Shown here one piece after another: positions 34,580 to 46,068 of a stretch of DNA of 64,000 nt. The position numbers were made by a program, and so were the translations under genes. Below the pieces are notes generated by a model. That model did not search any database. It was not told the origin of the DNA and saw nothing but the letters and a program-made list of their open reading frames with translations. This DNA is from Helicostylum pulchrum (lineage: Eukaryota; Mucoromycota; Mucoromycetes; Mucorales; Mucoraceae), in the NCBI GenBank assembly GCA_025677825.1, contig JAIXMO010000075.1, positions 1 through 64,000 on the forward strand, read 5' to 3'. The first letter of the stretch is position 1. The number at the start of each line of letters is the position of its first letter.

Positions 34580-36103
34580 ATGGAAAAATATTCAAGATGG
34601 AGGGTAATAACGAAAAAAAAGTATATAGGCTAGAACAAAGTATTTAATAAGCTTCTTCTTCTTTTTAAATAGGATGCAGGTACTGGTATTCAACCTTTTC
34701 TTCCTCCTGTGGTAAAATAAAATAAAATAATAATAATAATAATATTACGTAAACTTATATTTTACCAATATAGCCTCCTCGCACCGATTCTAGTATTTTA
34801 GTTACATTGTCCAATGTCATTCATATTGTTGTTGGACCGATTCAAGCTATTATCAAAATTATCTTGATTTCTATTGTCAGTGTAGTGTATATGATTTTAG
34901 TGCAAGCACTTGGTTCTTTACTGGTAAGTTTTTTTAGAAGTAAAAGAGAAAAAAAAAAAAAAAAAAAACTCATGTTTTAAGGTAGACACCCATTGCACCG
35001 TTAAAACGAATGTGGACTGGTTTATTATCTGCTCTATTACTTCGACTTGTATTATTCTTGGCTGGATTCTTTCATATCAAGACAGATACAGTTTCTATTC
35101 GTAAAAGGTAAAAAAAAAAAATAAAAAAAAAGTGACATGTTGTCTATCATGTGTCAATGAAGGAGAAGGGTTCTAATACCCGCTTTAATGATAGCCGTGG
35201 GTCAAGTAGAGTAGAATCTAAGCAAGTTAAATCGGGAGATGTTATTGTAGCTAATTGGACATCATATATTGATATTTTATACTTGGCATCAAAGTAAGAA
35301 AAAAAAAAAGAAACATTTTTATAAAAAGAGACTAAGTGAAGAAAAAATATTAGATTTAATCCAGTGTTTACCCAGATTTATGTCGATAGCGATAAAGTGA
35401 AGGTAGTTTCTTTATGGGAAGCTATCCGATTAACTGGTAAAATCCCAGAATCAACACCCACAGATCAAGTGTACAGTGTAAAAGAGTTATCATTAAAGGC
35501 AAAAGAATGCGGATGGGGTCCTATTGTAGTATTTGCAGAAGTATGTGTGTTTAATGCAACCTTAAATTAAATAATATTAACTTTTATTCCAGGGTGCTAC
35601 TACCAATGGAAGAGCATTATTAAAATTCGCTTCTGTTTTTAATGAATACTCTGCAGATGAAAAATTAGATCTGTTTCACGTTATGGCTTTCAAGTAAGTA
35701 TACATATATGCTGTCAAAGCAAGAGATATAAATGTTAAATTGTTACACTAGATATGAATATGGCACCATGTCACCAACTTATACTGTTGGTAATCAATTC
35801 TATCATTTTTTTAAATTATGTTCTCAGGTAAAAGAAGAAAGAAAAAAATAGCAATTGGAACAGTTAAAAAAAGCTGAAATTTTATTTTTGTAGTTCCATA
35901 ATACTTTAATTGTTAAATCACTTGCAAAGGGAGAATCACCTTGCTCTTCTCAATCTCCCACAACCCAAGACGCTGTCGGTGATTTATTAATTGCTTCAGT
36001 TGGAAATATTTCTAAGCTTCGAAAGACCAACTTGAGTATGGTTGATAAACGTGATTTTCTATCGTATTATGAATCGCGTGAAGCTCAAAAAAAGAATAAA
36101 TAA
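34580..36103 (+). CDS. Loa1/Vps66-like lysophosphatidic acid acyltransferase
   Basis: Membrane acyltransferase of the PlsC family. Model: join 34580-34603, 34673-34711, 34774-34923, 34986-35090, 35163-35293, 35354-35540, 35593-35693, 35752-35827, 35894-36103 (about 340 aa). The first residues, MEKYSRWRDAGTGIQPFLP, assembled from two tiny exons, match the Loa1/Vps66 N terminus. TM helices occupy ~30-70. Motif I reads NWTSYIDIL (the usual His is Trp). Motif III-like EGATTNGRALLKF is formed across an intron. The 4th/5th exon junction is uncertain: the obvious donor (35108) gives the wrong phase, so I used a GTTTCT donor at 35091; see finding. Known Loa1 acylates LPA in lipid-droplet metabolism. 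Confidence 0.8.
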
Positions 36104-36200
36104 TACATTTGCAAAACTAAAAAAATTATAATTAAAACCCCATGTGTATGCGTACCTCTCGTCTTTTTCTTTTTTTTTTTTTTTTTTTTTTTAATTAGTC

Positions 36201-37238
36201 ATGAATCCTACAATAAAACAAGCAAATATTTTTTCAGGATTTCCACGCTGCGATTGTTCAAGTGAAGAAGAGCATGAAGTAGGAACTAGTCTTTGTCATT
36301 CAGCGGATCATTGGTGCTTTGCACTTTCCAACATTCGTCAAGTTTTATACAACAGTACTTCGTGCTCAGTGCCTTCACCGGCTATGCATCTGGTGAATTA
36401 CGAAAAGAAAATGCGAATCGCACGTAATGAATCGGCCGAGACTTGTGAACCTGGTATCGTCACTTGCGTACCTTACAGTTTCAACACAGACCCGTTATCT
36501 ACACACGACATATTTTCATACAGAAAGAGTCGGTCCGAACATTTATTAATACGCATGTTACATTTCTTTTATCCGTATAAATCAAGTCATTCATTTATTC
36601 GATTATCAACTGGAGTCTTTTTAATTCAAAAATTTGGACACCATGATCCTGCGCATCCTCGTTCTCCAGTCACACTATCAAACGCGATCGATTTCTTTGC
36701 GCAAGAGAGTACGATGGCACCCATTGACACGTTTTCGTTTAATGATTTGTTTAATGATATGATGCAGCAAACGTCAGAAAAGTCGGTACAGAATATGCAT
36801 ATACCATTTACGTATACGCTTGGCGTACGGTACACAAATCCTTATAAAGATATGAAGGACGTATTGGTGCGTGGCAACATTCCTCTGTGGTGTCAAACTT
36901 TATTTATTACAGAATGTATGCGTATTTTACCTATACAACATGGTGCCTGTAGAAAGGGATTACTTCCCTTTGCAAAAGAAATAGAATTTCATTTTAAATA
37001 TTTAAACGAATCAGACCCGTTTCCTGATTTACTAATAACGTTTGAAAGGTTCGCAATGGAAATAAGTGACCCGCATATGATGCTGGATATTCCGGCGAAT
37101 GAATTAGCTATTTGGAAACAAAAAGAAGCCATTATATTATCGGGTGTCTTGTTTTGTGATATACCTGAAGACACTGCTGAACTTATAACTAAATTAGCCG
37201 ATGCTTGGGCTGCAGAACAAGGAATTTCTGTTTCTTGA
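36201..37238 (+). CDS. Unrecognised protein, 345 aa
   Basis: Intronless ORF ending in TGA, 97 bp after the acyltransferase stop, in the same direction. I do not recognise the family. The N-terminal 100 residues are Cys- and His-rich (about ten Cys, for example RCDCSS, SLCHSADHWCF) without a clean zinc-binding spacing. The rest is mixed helix/strand with no TM segment, signal peptide or known catalytic motif. Coding status is supported by length, in-frame start and codon use like its neighbours. The region from ~105 to 345 has globular composition (MLHFFYPYKSSHSFIRL, FTYTLGVRYTNPYKDM). Could be specific to this group of fungi. Confidence 0.7.
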   Translation: MNPTIKQANIFSGFPRCDCSSEEEHEVGTSLCHSADHWCFALSNIRQVLYNSTSCSVPSPAMHLVNYEKKMRIARNESAETCEPGIVTCVPYSFNTDPLSTHDIFSYRKSRSEHLLIRMLHFFYPYKSSHSFIRLSTGVFLIQKFGHHDPAHPRSPVTLSNAIDFFAQESTMAPIDTFSFNDLFNDMMQQTSEKSVQNMHIPFTYTLGVRYTNPYKDMKDVLVRGNIPLWCQTLFITECMRILPIQHGACRKGLLPFAKEIEFHFKYLNESDPFPDLLITFERFAMEISDPHMMLDIPANELAIWKQKEAIILSGVLFCDIPEDTAELITKLADAWAAEQGISVS

Positions 37239-37295
37239 AATTCGTTTTATGTTATTAAAAATAAATTCTTTTTATTTTATTTTATTTTATTTTAT

Positions 37296-37914
37296 TTATG
37301 TGCTTGCTCGATTATAATAAGGTATATCTACGTATCGCATTTGACCATTTAAATCTGTACCAGCTACCTTCTTATTTTGAACACCATTTAAGTCTTGCAC
37401 TTCAACCGTGTCTTGATTATTCGAGTTCATAAATTTCTTATGGCCTCTGCCGGCTGCTTTATTAAAAAAAAAGTGTGAGTGTGTATATAGATTGATTTGA
37501 GCTATAGAAAAAAAAAAACTTCTTACCTTCAGCAGCTTTATTTAATTTGGCTTTTTCAGAAGGTGATAATGGAGTGATATTAATATGTTCAGTTATTTCC
37601 AAGTGTTTATAAGGGGGATCTTCTACATTTTTGATCTGCTGATGTTTATAAAGTGGTCTGAGACCAGGTAAAAGTAAATCTTCTTGAGGAGCGACAAGTT
37701 GTGATGTGTTGTCTTCTTCTCCTCCGATGGTGGCAGCAGTTGTGTCTTCTTCTCCGGCATAATAACCGTCAGGAAGTGCAACCTTCATCTTTCGCCAAAT
37801 ACTTTCTCTAGGATCTCTTGCGGATACGTCTTCTTGATTGACATCCGAGTTGGGAGAAGGAGTTGCTAGTACAAAAGATACTGCTACAGATAAAAGTATG
37901 ACTAGAGATCGCAT
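37296..37914 (-). CDS. Small secreted protein, unknown function
   Basis: Model on the minus strand: join 37914-37527, 37456-37296 (182 aa). A signal peptide is clear (MRSLVILLSVAVSFVLATPS). The mature part is hydrophilic, acidic in the middle (GEEDTTAATIGGEEDN) and lacks cysteines. It has possible processing sites such as ARDPRE and GRGHKK. No family recognised. It ends with YYNRAST. The composition suggests an unstructured secreted or cell-wall-associated peptide. Convergent with the unrecognised 345-aa gene. Confidence 0.72.
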
Positions 37915-38995
37915 ATTTATTTATTTTTTTAAAAAAAAAAAGAAGAAACAAGAACGAAAAAAACGGTTTATTTTTGATTTTCTTTTTTGAAGAATGATAT
38001 GTTGGTTCTAATCAGTATTATTTGTATATAGCTTATTTGTTGTGTTGTCATCAGAATTTCTGTTTCTAAAATAAAATTGTAGGAATTTGATTTACTGCAA
38101 AAGAGAAAACATGAAGGACATTCTTATGTCTACATACACACACATACACTGCACATTTTCGCAAGTACAAAATTGAAAGCTAAAGATAGTTTTTTTAATG
38201 CTTGGCAATTTCTTGTTTGTATCTCCTGTCTAATACATACAGGTTTAAAATGACCCTCTTTTTTTTTATTTATTTACTAATATAATCTGACTATTTACTT
38301 GCTAAAAAAGATCATCATGGCACGAAATAACTAAAGCATGATAATTTACCTGTATTAAGACATTACCTAACATGTCACAAAAAAAGTGACATCATTGTGC
38401 CAAAGAATATGTTTCGAAAAAAAGAAACTTCCTTCTCCCCCTTTTTATGTAGATAAGAAGTAAAGTGTGATCTAATCCGAAAATGTTTCGAGATGGTAAA
38501 TATAATTTTGCTGCCAACGACTTTATACACTAAAAAATAATCAAGTGTGATTGAAACTCACCTGGTGGTAATACACAACCCTTGTGTTTGTGAATATCAC
38601 TATAAAATGAATATTTGATTTGAAAATAGAAATGTTATACCTATTAAAGTATCATGTTACGTTTTACACGCACAATAAAAAAAAAGATCGGGTAAACTAT
38701 AAGAGAGATCTGTTTTATACAAGTACAAGACGAAAAAAAAAAAGAGCTTAAATACTTTTTTTTTTAAAACGTTTTTTCACTAATTGGATCAAAGTAGCGG
38801 GATTGACAATAAATTGATTTTCAGTAGTACAATAAAATTACTGCTATTTTTTCATTGTAGTTGAAAATATTAACAGGTACCAAAACTAGTGTCGTACACT
38901 CCTCTTTTTTTCTATTTTAAAACAAAAACTTTTGTCGTCTCCCACTCCTCTCCTTTCTTTTTCTTTTCTTTTAGTTTGCAAAAAAAAAAAAAAAA
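37915..38995. other. Intergenic region
   Basis: About 1.1 kb between divergent genes. It has poly-A/T tracts, a TACACACACATACAC run near 38134 and a pyrimidine-rich stretch just before the next start. On the minus strand at ~38480-38610 a short splice-like arrangement could encode a few dozen residues, but no start codon or continuing exons were found. Treated as non-coding. Confidence 0.5.
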
Positions 38996-40792
38996 ATGCT
39001 TAAATTTACTGATGATCCTTTTGAATATGTTGCACCGACTATATGTATAGCATCCGTGGTCATGATCCCACTAGGACCTCTACTGATACCCAGGCTCTGG
39101 ATACTGTCGTTATCAAGCTACTTTTTTATAGTCCTATGTACTCAATTAAACCGTCTGATCAAGTTTTGGATGACTGCTAATAGCATCAAGAAGACCATTT
39201 CTCGAAATAAAAGTGTTGCTAAGCTAGAAGATATTGAATCCATTTTAGCGTATGATCTTGTACATGCTATTGTGGTACCAAACTATGCTGAGCCAGAAGC
39301 GTTGATTCGAGATACTATTCAACGTATTGCTGTACACAAGTAAATCAAATATATATAAAAAAAAAGAGCTAACCATTTATCATATTAACGTGTTATAAAT
39401 ATTATTTTTTTTAGGAGAGCGCGTACAAATTATGTTATTATATTGGCTATGGAAACATCGGAACTATACCATGGATCTAAATCAGACAACTTGAGAGAAT
39501 GTTTCAAAGATAACTTTTTACAATTTATTGTTACAAATCATCCTTCTGATTTACCAGGAGAGGCAAGAGGAAAGGGATCCAATATTAGCTATGCGGCAAG
39601 GAAAGGATGTGCGAAATTAATTGAAAGTGGTATTGATAGACAAAGAATTATGATTACTATTGCTGATTCTGATTCACATATTCCTGAGCTGTATATTAAA
39701 GAGGTAACACATACATATATATATTTATAAATGAGGGTATGTCTGCTAAGCAAATTTTTTTTTTTTACTATTAAAAAGATCGAAAAGGTGTTTGATCTAA
39801 ATGAAGATCCTTACTTTAAGGTTTATGCTCCTCCCATCTTTTTTAGTAGAAATTGTTTTAAAGTACCGGCATCTGTTAGGGTGACAGATATTGTTTGGTC
39901 GTCAATGATCATGTCGAACCTAAGCAGTAGTACTGGTATTGGATTCCCTTGTTCTACGTATACAGTGAGTTATGTACTGGCAGACAGCGTGGGATATTGG
40001 GACACGGATGCTGACGCTGTCGGAGAAGATATGCATATGACATTAAAATGTATTTTTAAAACGAAAGGAAGAGCGCGCATGGTACCCATTTTTGTTCCTA
40101 TTAATCTGATGAACGTTGAAACTGGCGGTTATGTCAATAATTTATGGGCTCGGTTTGTACAAGCGAAACGTCATTATAACGGTGTTGCAGATGTGTCTTA
40201 TACTTTACGAAGTGCTTTGGATTTACCTACGTTTTGTATCGACGCTCATAATCCTTTATTGTCACCATCAAGTACTAGTAGTTGTAGTAGCATGGCGGAG
40301 GTACAAGAAGAACCAACAAAGTATTTTTGGGCAACAAAGTTTTTGATTACTTTCAAAGTGTTTGAAGCTCATTTTATTCCTGTAACATCTGGATGGCTGA
40401 TGTTTCTTGCAGTACCCGTTATGCAGTTTATATTACAGCCTCCGGTAGGCTTTGAAGGCTGGGTAGCGACAGATCAAAATCCAATCCTACTATCCGACTT
40501 TTATTTGCGTATCTTTAACGTTTTAAAATGGATTACCATTGTTGTACCGTTTCCCCTATTTGCCACTTTATGGATCTATGAAAGCTTGCATCGGTTTATT
40601 GATGTAGAGTTTTTAAACAAGACCAAAGAAGAAACAAGAAGTTGGGTGAATTATTTTGATTATTTACACACGCCCATCGCTGCTTGGGTTTTTATGACTA
40701 TCCCTTCTGATATTGCTTCTCTGAAAAGAATCTTTAAAACACGAGATCAGTATATTGTTGCAGAAAAGCTCTTTCATGAAGGACGAGACTAG
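38996..40792 (+). CDS. Membrane glycosyltransferase, GT2-like
   Basis: Model: join 38996-39339, 39415-39703, 39779-40792 (548 aa). Two N-terminal TM segments (about 15-60) are followed by a GT-A-type domain: VHAIVVPNYAEPEALIRDTI is the nucleotide-binding entry strand, and ITIADSDSHIPELYI supplies the DxD-like motif (DSDSH). DADAVGEDMHMTLK resembles the catalytic ED motif of processive GT2 enzymes, and QAKRHYNG lies where the Q-x-x-R-W motif is expected, with His instead of Trp. Two or three more TM helices follow near the C terminus. Probably adds sugars at the plasma membrane or Golgi. Acceptor and donor are unknown. Confidence 0.82.
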
Positions 40793-40835
40793 ATTTTTTA
40801 CCTTTTTTTTTTTTTAATATGTATCATTTAAAATG

Positions 40836-40854
40836 TATTCCCCCCCCCCCCCCC
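40836..40854 (+). repeat. Poly-C tract downstream of the GT2 gene
   Basis: A run of about 15 C in an AT-rich spacer (near 40839-40854). Such a long C run is rare in this window. It lies in the 3' flank of the GT2 gene, convergent with ERT1. No function is visible. Confidence 0.7.
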
Positions 40855-41050
40855 TCGTCACTAATAAACCTTCTTTCTTTTTTCTTGAAAAAAAAAAAAA
40901 AAGAATTGCCAAGTACTAAGTAGTTCGAAAAAATGTAACATGTCAAAAGAAATCACGAGAAAAAATAAAAAAAAGGGGTTTAGATTAAATAAACTCGAAA
41001 TTATCGAGTGATACAGTAATACATTAAGAGAAAGTTAAGAAGTGAAAGGA

Positions 41051-42185
41051 TTATTGTAGTTGAATTGGTAAAAAGTTTCCAACAATTACTGTCTACATAC
41101 ACACATATAAAAGATAAGTAATAGCTCAATTAATAATATATACTTGTAACTTACAGGAATGTTATATTTATCTCTTCGAATTGTAAATGAAAAACAACAA
41201 GAAATAACACTTGTGTTTTCCGGGTTGGGACTTCTAAGTAAACAAGACGTTAACACGGCTTTTTGTCCAGGATCAAAAGCAATATTTCCATATTTCTAAA
41301 ACAATTGTTTTTTTTTAGTATATGTCTTTCTTTCTTTTTTTTTTTTTTTTTTTTTTTTCGTTAAAAGTAGTACCTCCCAGTAATTGACAGCTGATTCCTC
41401 AGCCATTAATTCATAGATACATAAACGACCTTCTCTTAAATTTTCAATCGGTACATTGACAAGAGCAGCAAATTCTTTATTGCCCTTATAAATTTCACCA
41501 GTACGACGCCATAAACAAGCTGGTATACCCATTGAGCTAAACACACGATCATAATCCTATTTTTTTTTTAATTTCTACCATTTTTGATTAAATTACAATG
41601 TATATACCAAAAGTAAACGTTCAAACGCTTCTTCTACCAAGATCAGGTCAATATCCGTTAAAGATTGTGCTACAGATCTAAATGCAGGTCGAAATGTTCC
41701 CATCACATTCAAAATTCTTTGCCTACTTGAAGCAGACATACTGTTTTTTTTTATATTAGTTATCCTCCTTTCTCAATTCCTTTTTTTTAAAAAAAAAACA
41801 CTTACTTGTTATCCATATATTTTTGAAGTCTGGCATACCCATTAACATAGTTATAAGGTTTCAAAAACCCAGCCTCGTATTTTGCGTTGATGACTTCGGT
41901 TAAACGGTCCTCTAATTTACCATCGGATGGATCAGCAGCAGTCAAGAAGAATCTTTCGGTTGTATTGACAGTTGTATTAGGTGTATTGTACATTCCTTGC
42001 GGATCGTTGGTCGAACCAAGCGAGTCTAAAAAATCACTAATAACCGATATCTCGTTTCCCATTTGTTCACTGGCAAATGTTAATTGTCCTGCACCCATTT
42101 GTCCATAGAATTGAAGAGGAAGTCCACCCATATTGCTGGTTGTTCCAATTGGTGCTTTTTTTTTTTATAAATAGGGTAATAATTT

Positions 42186-42229
<44 letters not shown>

Positions 42230-42415
42230 TGTGTAAAATTATTTATCTTACCGTTTGTATGATTTACAGTGGATAAAGGTGGATAATTTCCGCCATTGAG
42301 TCCTTGTTGTGTCATGCCATCTTGACGATTATTATTTACTTGTTGTTGTTGTTGTACCTGCTGCTGTTGTTGTACTTGTTGTTGTTGTTGCTGCTGCACT
42401 TGTTGATGTTGTTGT

Positions 42416-42447
<32 letters not shown>

Positions 42448-42847
42448 CTGCACTTGTTGTTGCTGTTGAACTGAGGGTTGAGGTGTACTTCCAGACGTCT
42501 TTACTTCATCATGACATAAATGACCTATACTACGTTTAATACAACGTTGACAAGGACGACCTTTTAAATAAAAATGAGTAACTTTATATGAATATACATT
42601 ACAAATATTTTTTTTTCTCTACCTTCGTCACAAGTCATATGAGAGCGTCTACAATATACACAAGCTAATAAAGGGGACATTAGGGTACTTATACCTTTTT
42701 TTTTTTGAAAAAAATTAAAAAAAAATTACCATGAGTTACTTTTCGTCTTTTAGGTCCTGTACGTTTCTTTTTTGAGTCTTGGTTTTGATTATTTGAGTTT
42801 TCTTCGTTTTGATCTTGTTGATCAGGTGGTGGATTCTGTTCAGGCAT
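41051..42847 (-). CDS. ERT1: Ert1/AcuK-type Zn2Cys6 transcription factor
   Basis: Transcriptional activator of gluconeogenesis and non-fermentable carbon use. Model on the minus strand: join 42847-42730, 42664-42623, 42560-42252, 42154-41806, 41740-41608, 41556-41374, 41295-41155, 41092-41051 (438 aa); phases all fit. The binuclear zinc cluster reads ACVYCRRSHMTCDEG then RPCQRCIKRSIGHLC and is built from three exons. A 50-60 residue Gln-rich tract (CAA/CAG coded) follows. The C-terminal PAS-like region has DYDRVFSSMGIPACLWRRTG and NVPIENLREGRLCIYELM, diagnostic of Ert1/AcuK. Intron 3 contains 41 consecutive T. It is convergent with the GT2 gene. Confidence 0.93.
42188..42228 (+). repeat. 41-nt poly-T in ERT1 intron 3
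   Basis: Uninterrupted T run on the plus strand (poly-A in the ERT1 pre-mRNA), between donor 42251 and acceptor 42155. The length is likely to be unstable and prone to sequencing error. Confidence 0.9.
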
Positions 42848-43148
42848 TTCTAATTATTATTATTTTTTTTGGGTGCGTCTAATTTTTTTTTTTTTGTTGG
42901 TTGGTGTAAAAAAAAAAGAAAAAGGAAAGGTTGTTTTTATATTAAAATCATGTCAACAATGGTAAGTTGACAGAAAAGTAAAAAATAAAAATAAAAAAAA
43001 GGAAAAAAGGAAGGACTTTTTGTATACTTTTTTTCTGTTTCTTTTTTTTATTTAAAAAAAAAAGTGGTTAGATCTAAAAAAGGTTGTTTGAAAAAAAAAG
43101 AAAGGAAAGAAACAGGGCTTCCTCTTATTTTATACAGTTTATGGGGTG

Positions 43149-43180
<32 letters not shown>

Positions 43181-44164
43181 TTCAAATGGCGGCAATCAGC
43201 GTCATTCTTTTTTTTTTTGATGCACATCTTATCGAGTCATAATTGTCATCAACTTGATTCAGTAAACAATATTTTGTCTATCTTTTTTTTTTAACGTCTG
43301 ATTATTAATCAATTCTTATTATCTCTCTTTTCGCCTTGATATATAAATATATACTTTACTAGAGTATGTTAATGTATCAAAATTATCAAGCCTTTTGTAT
43401 ATCTTCTTACCAAATCCAGAAAATAGAAAGGTTTGCTACTAAAACTATTCATACCTATTATCGTAAGGCTGTTGTCAAATATAAACATTTCCCAAATGTA
43501 TATTTTTTTGCTCTTTTCTACCTTGCCAAAGACTGGTAGAGAAACATCTAGACAAGCAAAGCTTTACAGGAATAACGCAAATGTAGCTTCTGCCGATACA
43601 CCTTTATTACGCATGAACCCTCAAGCAATAAGGTCTCTTTCTTCAAGAAGTTTCAAAGGTAAAAAAAAAAAAAAAATACTTCAACATGTGCGTACTTACA
43701 TTTTTATGCTTACTTACTCTTTATTTTTTTATTTTTTTAAAAAAAAGAAGTATATCAGCAGGACTGACGACAGCGAGAGATCCCATTGTATCATGCTCTC
43801 TTATGAGCTAATAAGAAGCGACATATACGCTGCCTGACGTAGTACTCCTCTTTTAGTACCTACCACACACGACATCATTAAAAAGGCCTAGGACCAAGGT
43901 AAACCTGATTTAGATGTGGTCTAGATTCATTTTTGTAGTACATCAGAATAACTAACAAAGATATGTAGAACAGTCCTTGTCTATTAATAAACCATTTAAA
44001 AGGTGCTTAGAAAAAAACCTCAAGCCAACGGCAACGCGTTAGAAAGAAAGAGTAGTTAATATTCACAAGTATATGTAAGTATTTCGCAGCAGGATGGTTT
44101 TATGTCTCTTTTTTCTAACACGCTACGTAGTCTAGATATACTTGTGTATAAAAGCTATCTCTTC

Positions 44165-44351
44165 GCTCCGAAAAAAAAAAAGATCGACTACTATGGAGAG
44201 CAAGAATATGTATGCAAATTTTGGTCTTACATCATTGAAGAGTGCTTCAGTAATAGTGGTCTTTCCCTGCATTGGTAAGTCAAAAATGAAGATTATGAAA
44301 GCACACATAGCCCATTAAATAGTTTACTTTGTTTAAGAAGGGACACAGTCC

Positions 44352-44392
<41 letters not shown>

Positions 44393-44910
44393 AAGAAAGA
44401 GCACAACAGGATCATGAAGGTAGTAGATTTACGAATTCTTTGCTCCAACAATCCCATCAGTTTGATGGAGTTTGCCAAGAAGGCAACCAAAGCAACACTT
44501 TACGACGACAAACTTAAACAAGTAATTATGCCCAAGTACCATCTTAATTCACTTTCTTCTCTCCGGTCTCTCCTCCCTTGAAGCCAAATATTTTACAAGT
44601 AGCTCGATTCCGAACGAGACGTCGGGAAGACGATTGTCCCGTATGTAGAAGTCTTGGACTTTTCATAAAACGTATAAATAACAATCAAATCCCCATTATT
44701 TTGTATGATTGTTGTCCGAACTACAATAAAATGCACTTTAATTTATTTTTCGTGCGGATTATGTCAGAATGTAAAAGATTCGGTAAAGCAGAACAAAAAG
44801 TAACAGGAAAGTTGAGTAGTATCCCCGGTTTAAATGAAGAAAGAGAATCTGTAGCTCTTTATGGCAAGGGTTGGCCGTACGAAGAAGACTTTTTTTTTTA
44901 CTTTCCCTAA
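44165..44910 (+). pseudogene. Degenerate ORF family fragment
   Basis: Pieces of one reading, in shifted frames: GEQEYVCKFWSYIIEECFSN near 44193, KVVDLRILCSNNPISLMEFA then KKATKATLYDDK near 44417, and a following piece with RTRRREDDCPVCRSLGL and ALYGKGWPYEEDFFF. They are interrupted by stops and by 36 consecutive A (44353-44388). The order and flavour resemble a multi-copy ORF family I associate with mucoralean genomes, but that is recollection, not a search. No intact copy is present. Confidence 0.45.
44353..44388 (+). repeat. 36-nt poly-A tract
   Basis: Uninterrupted A run inside the degenerate ORF region. It could be the relic of a retroposed poly-A tail, or simple homopolymer expansion like others in this genome. 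Confidence 0.9.
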
Positions 44911-45067
44911 ACATGAGGCTCACTTTTCTTCCCTATATAATACCCTCCCATTTCATTTAAACTATTCGATCGTTCATTCCCTAAATAGGCAGGTAGACTA
45001 TTTTTTTTTTAAAAAAAAAGGTGCCTAAAGTGCAGAAACCAAAAGAAAAAATTCTCTTTTATTTCTA

Positions 45068-46068
45068 ATGCAATCGATAAACGTTCATCAAGCACCTGCT
45101 ACTAATCAAGCAACACCGCCTAACCCAAAAAAAGTCAAGTTAAGCTTTGACTATAATGGTAGCCCAGATGGTGTTGATCATAATTTACTTATTTTACTTC
45201 ATGGTTTAGGTAATGACTTTTTTTATCATTTTTTTTTATCCTTGTACTTAAACTTTATATATCTATTAGGTGATTCAAAAGGACCATTTGCAAGTCTTGG
45301 TAAGAATCTTAAATTACCACAAACCGCGACATTATCTGTACAAGCACCTGAACCAGTTCCTTATATGGACGGGTGTTTTCAATGGTTTCCTAGTTTTGAC
45401 ATGTTGACAGGCGATTGTAAGTACATATTTTGTAAAAGTAAAAAAAAAATGGCAAAGGTTTTTTTAATAATGTGTTATTTAGTATTAACACCTGCTAATC
45501 CCGAAAGACTTAAAGGGTTAATACGTACACGTAACCTAATGGATGAATTAATACAACATTTAATTATGGATTGTGGATTTAATGCAAGCAATATTTATTT
45601 CTTTGGGTTCTCTCAAGGCGGCACAGTTGCATTAGATACAGTCTTGTTTGGTAAGGTGCGAAATTTGGGAGGCGTGGTTAGTATTAGTGGATATTTACTT
45701 GAGGAGCAAAGAGTAGACCGAAAGATTGGGGATGGATACGGTGGATATATTCTTGTTACGCAAGGTGAGAAGGATGATACGATCGGTAGTAAATTTGAAG
45801 CCGAAAAACGCGTAAGTTGTGAGTTTAAGGTGTGATGTAAATGAAGCAAAAAAAAGTTTTAAAAACTATTTTTTTTTTTTAGTTTAAGGCGATTGAAAGA
45901 CAATGTGCATCATCTGCCGAGATATCGCATATATTTATTTCAAACAAGAATCATACAATGCCTAGTTCTGAAAGAGAATGGAGATTAATCCATACATTCT
46001 TTGGAAAGAATATGTCTAGAAGAAATATCGAGTTAGAGAATATGTCTGATGTTTACTTGGTTAAATAA
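45068..46068 (+). CDS. Abhydrolase_2-family serine hydrolase (acyl-protein thioesterase-like)
   Basis: Model: join 45068-45209, 45270-45416, 45483-45811, 45883-46068 (267 aa). The alpha/beta-hydrolase landmarks are LLILLHGLGDSKGPFASLG (oxyanion strand, formed across intron 1), MDGCFQWFPSFD, and the nucleophile elbow GFSQGGTVALD (Ser in GxSxG). A candidate catalytic Asp lies in ILVTQGEKDDTIG, and the last His is in NKNHTMPSSERE. The arrangement fits the phospholipase/carboxylesterase group that includes acyl-protein thioesterases. Cytosolic (no signal peptide). The N-terminal ~25 residues are disordered. It sits alone in a decayed region but is itself intact. Confidence 0.88.

Larger units (their letters stand above)
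42848..45067. other. Largely non-coding region with ORF remnants
   Basis: About 2.2 kb between ERT1 and the serine hydrolase. At 43367-43657 there are two open stretches, one starting MLMYQNYQAFCISS and another containing KTGRETSRQAKLYRNNA and a presequence-like MNPQAIRSLSSRSF. They could be exons of a small gene, but no complete in-frame model was found. From about 44160 onward lie decayed pieces (listed separately). Otherwise poly-A/T spacers. Confidence 0.45.

Noticed and set aside
38470..38660. Minus-strand splice-like fragments (HKHKGCVLPPG then a GTGAGT donor)
   Set aside because: No start codon, stop or extra exons could be attached. Likely chance.
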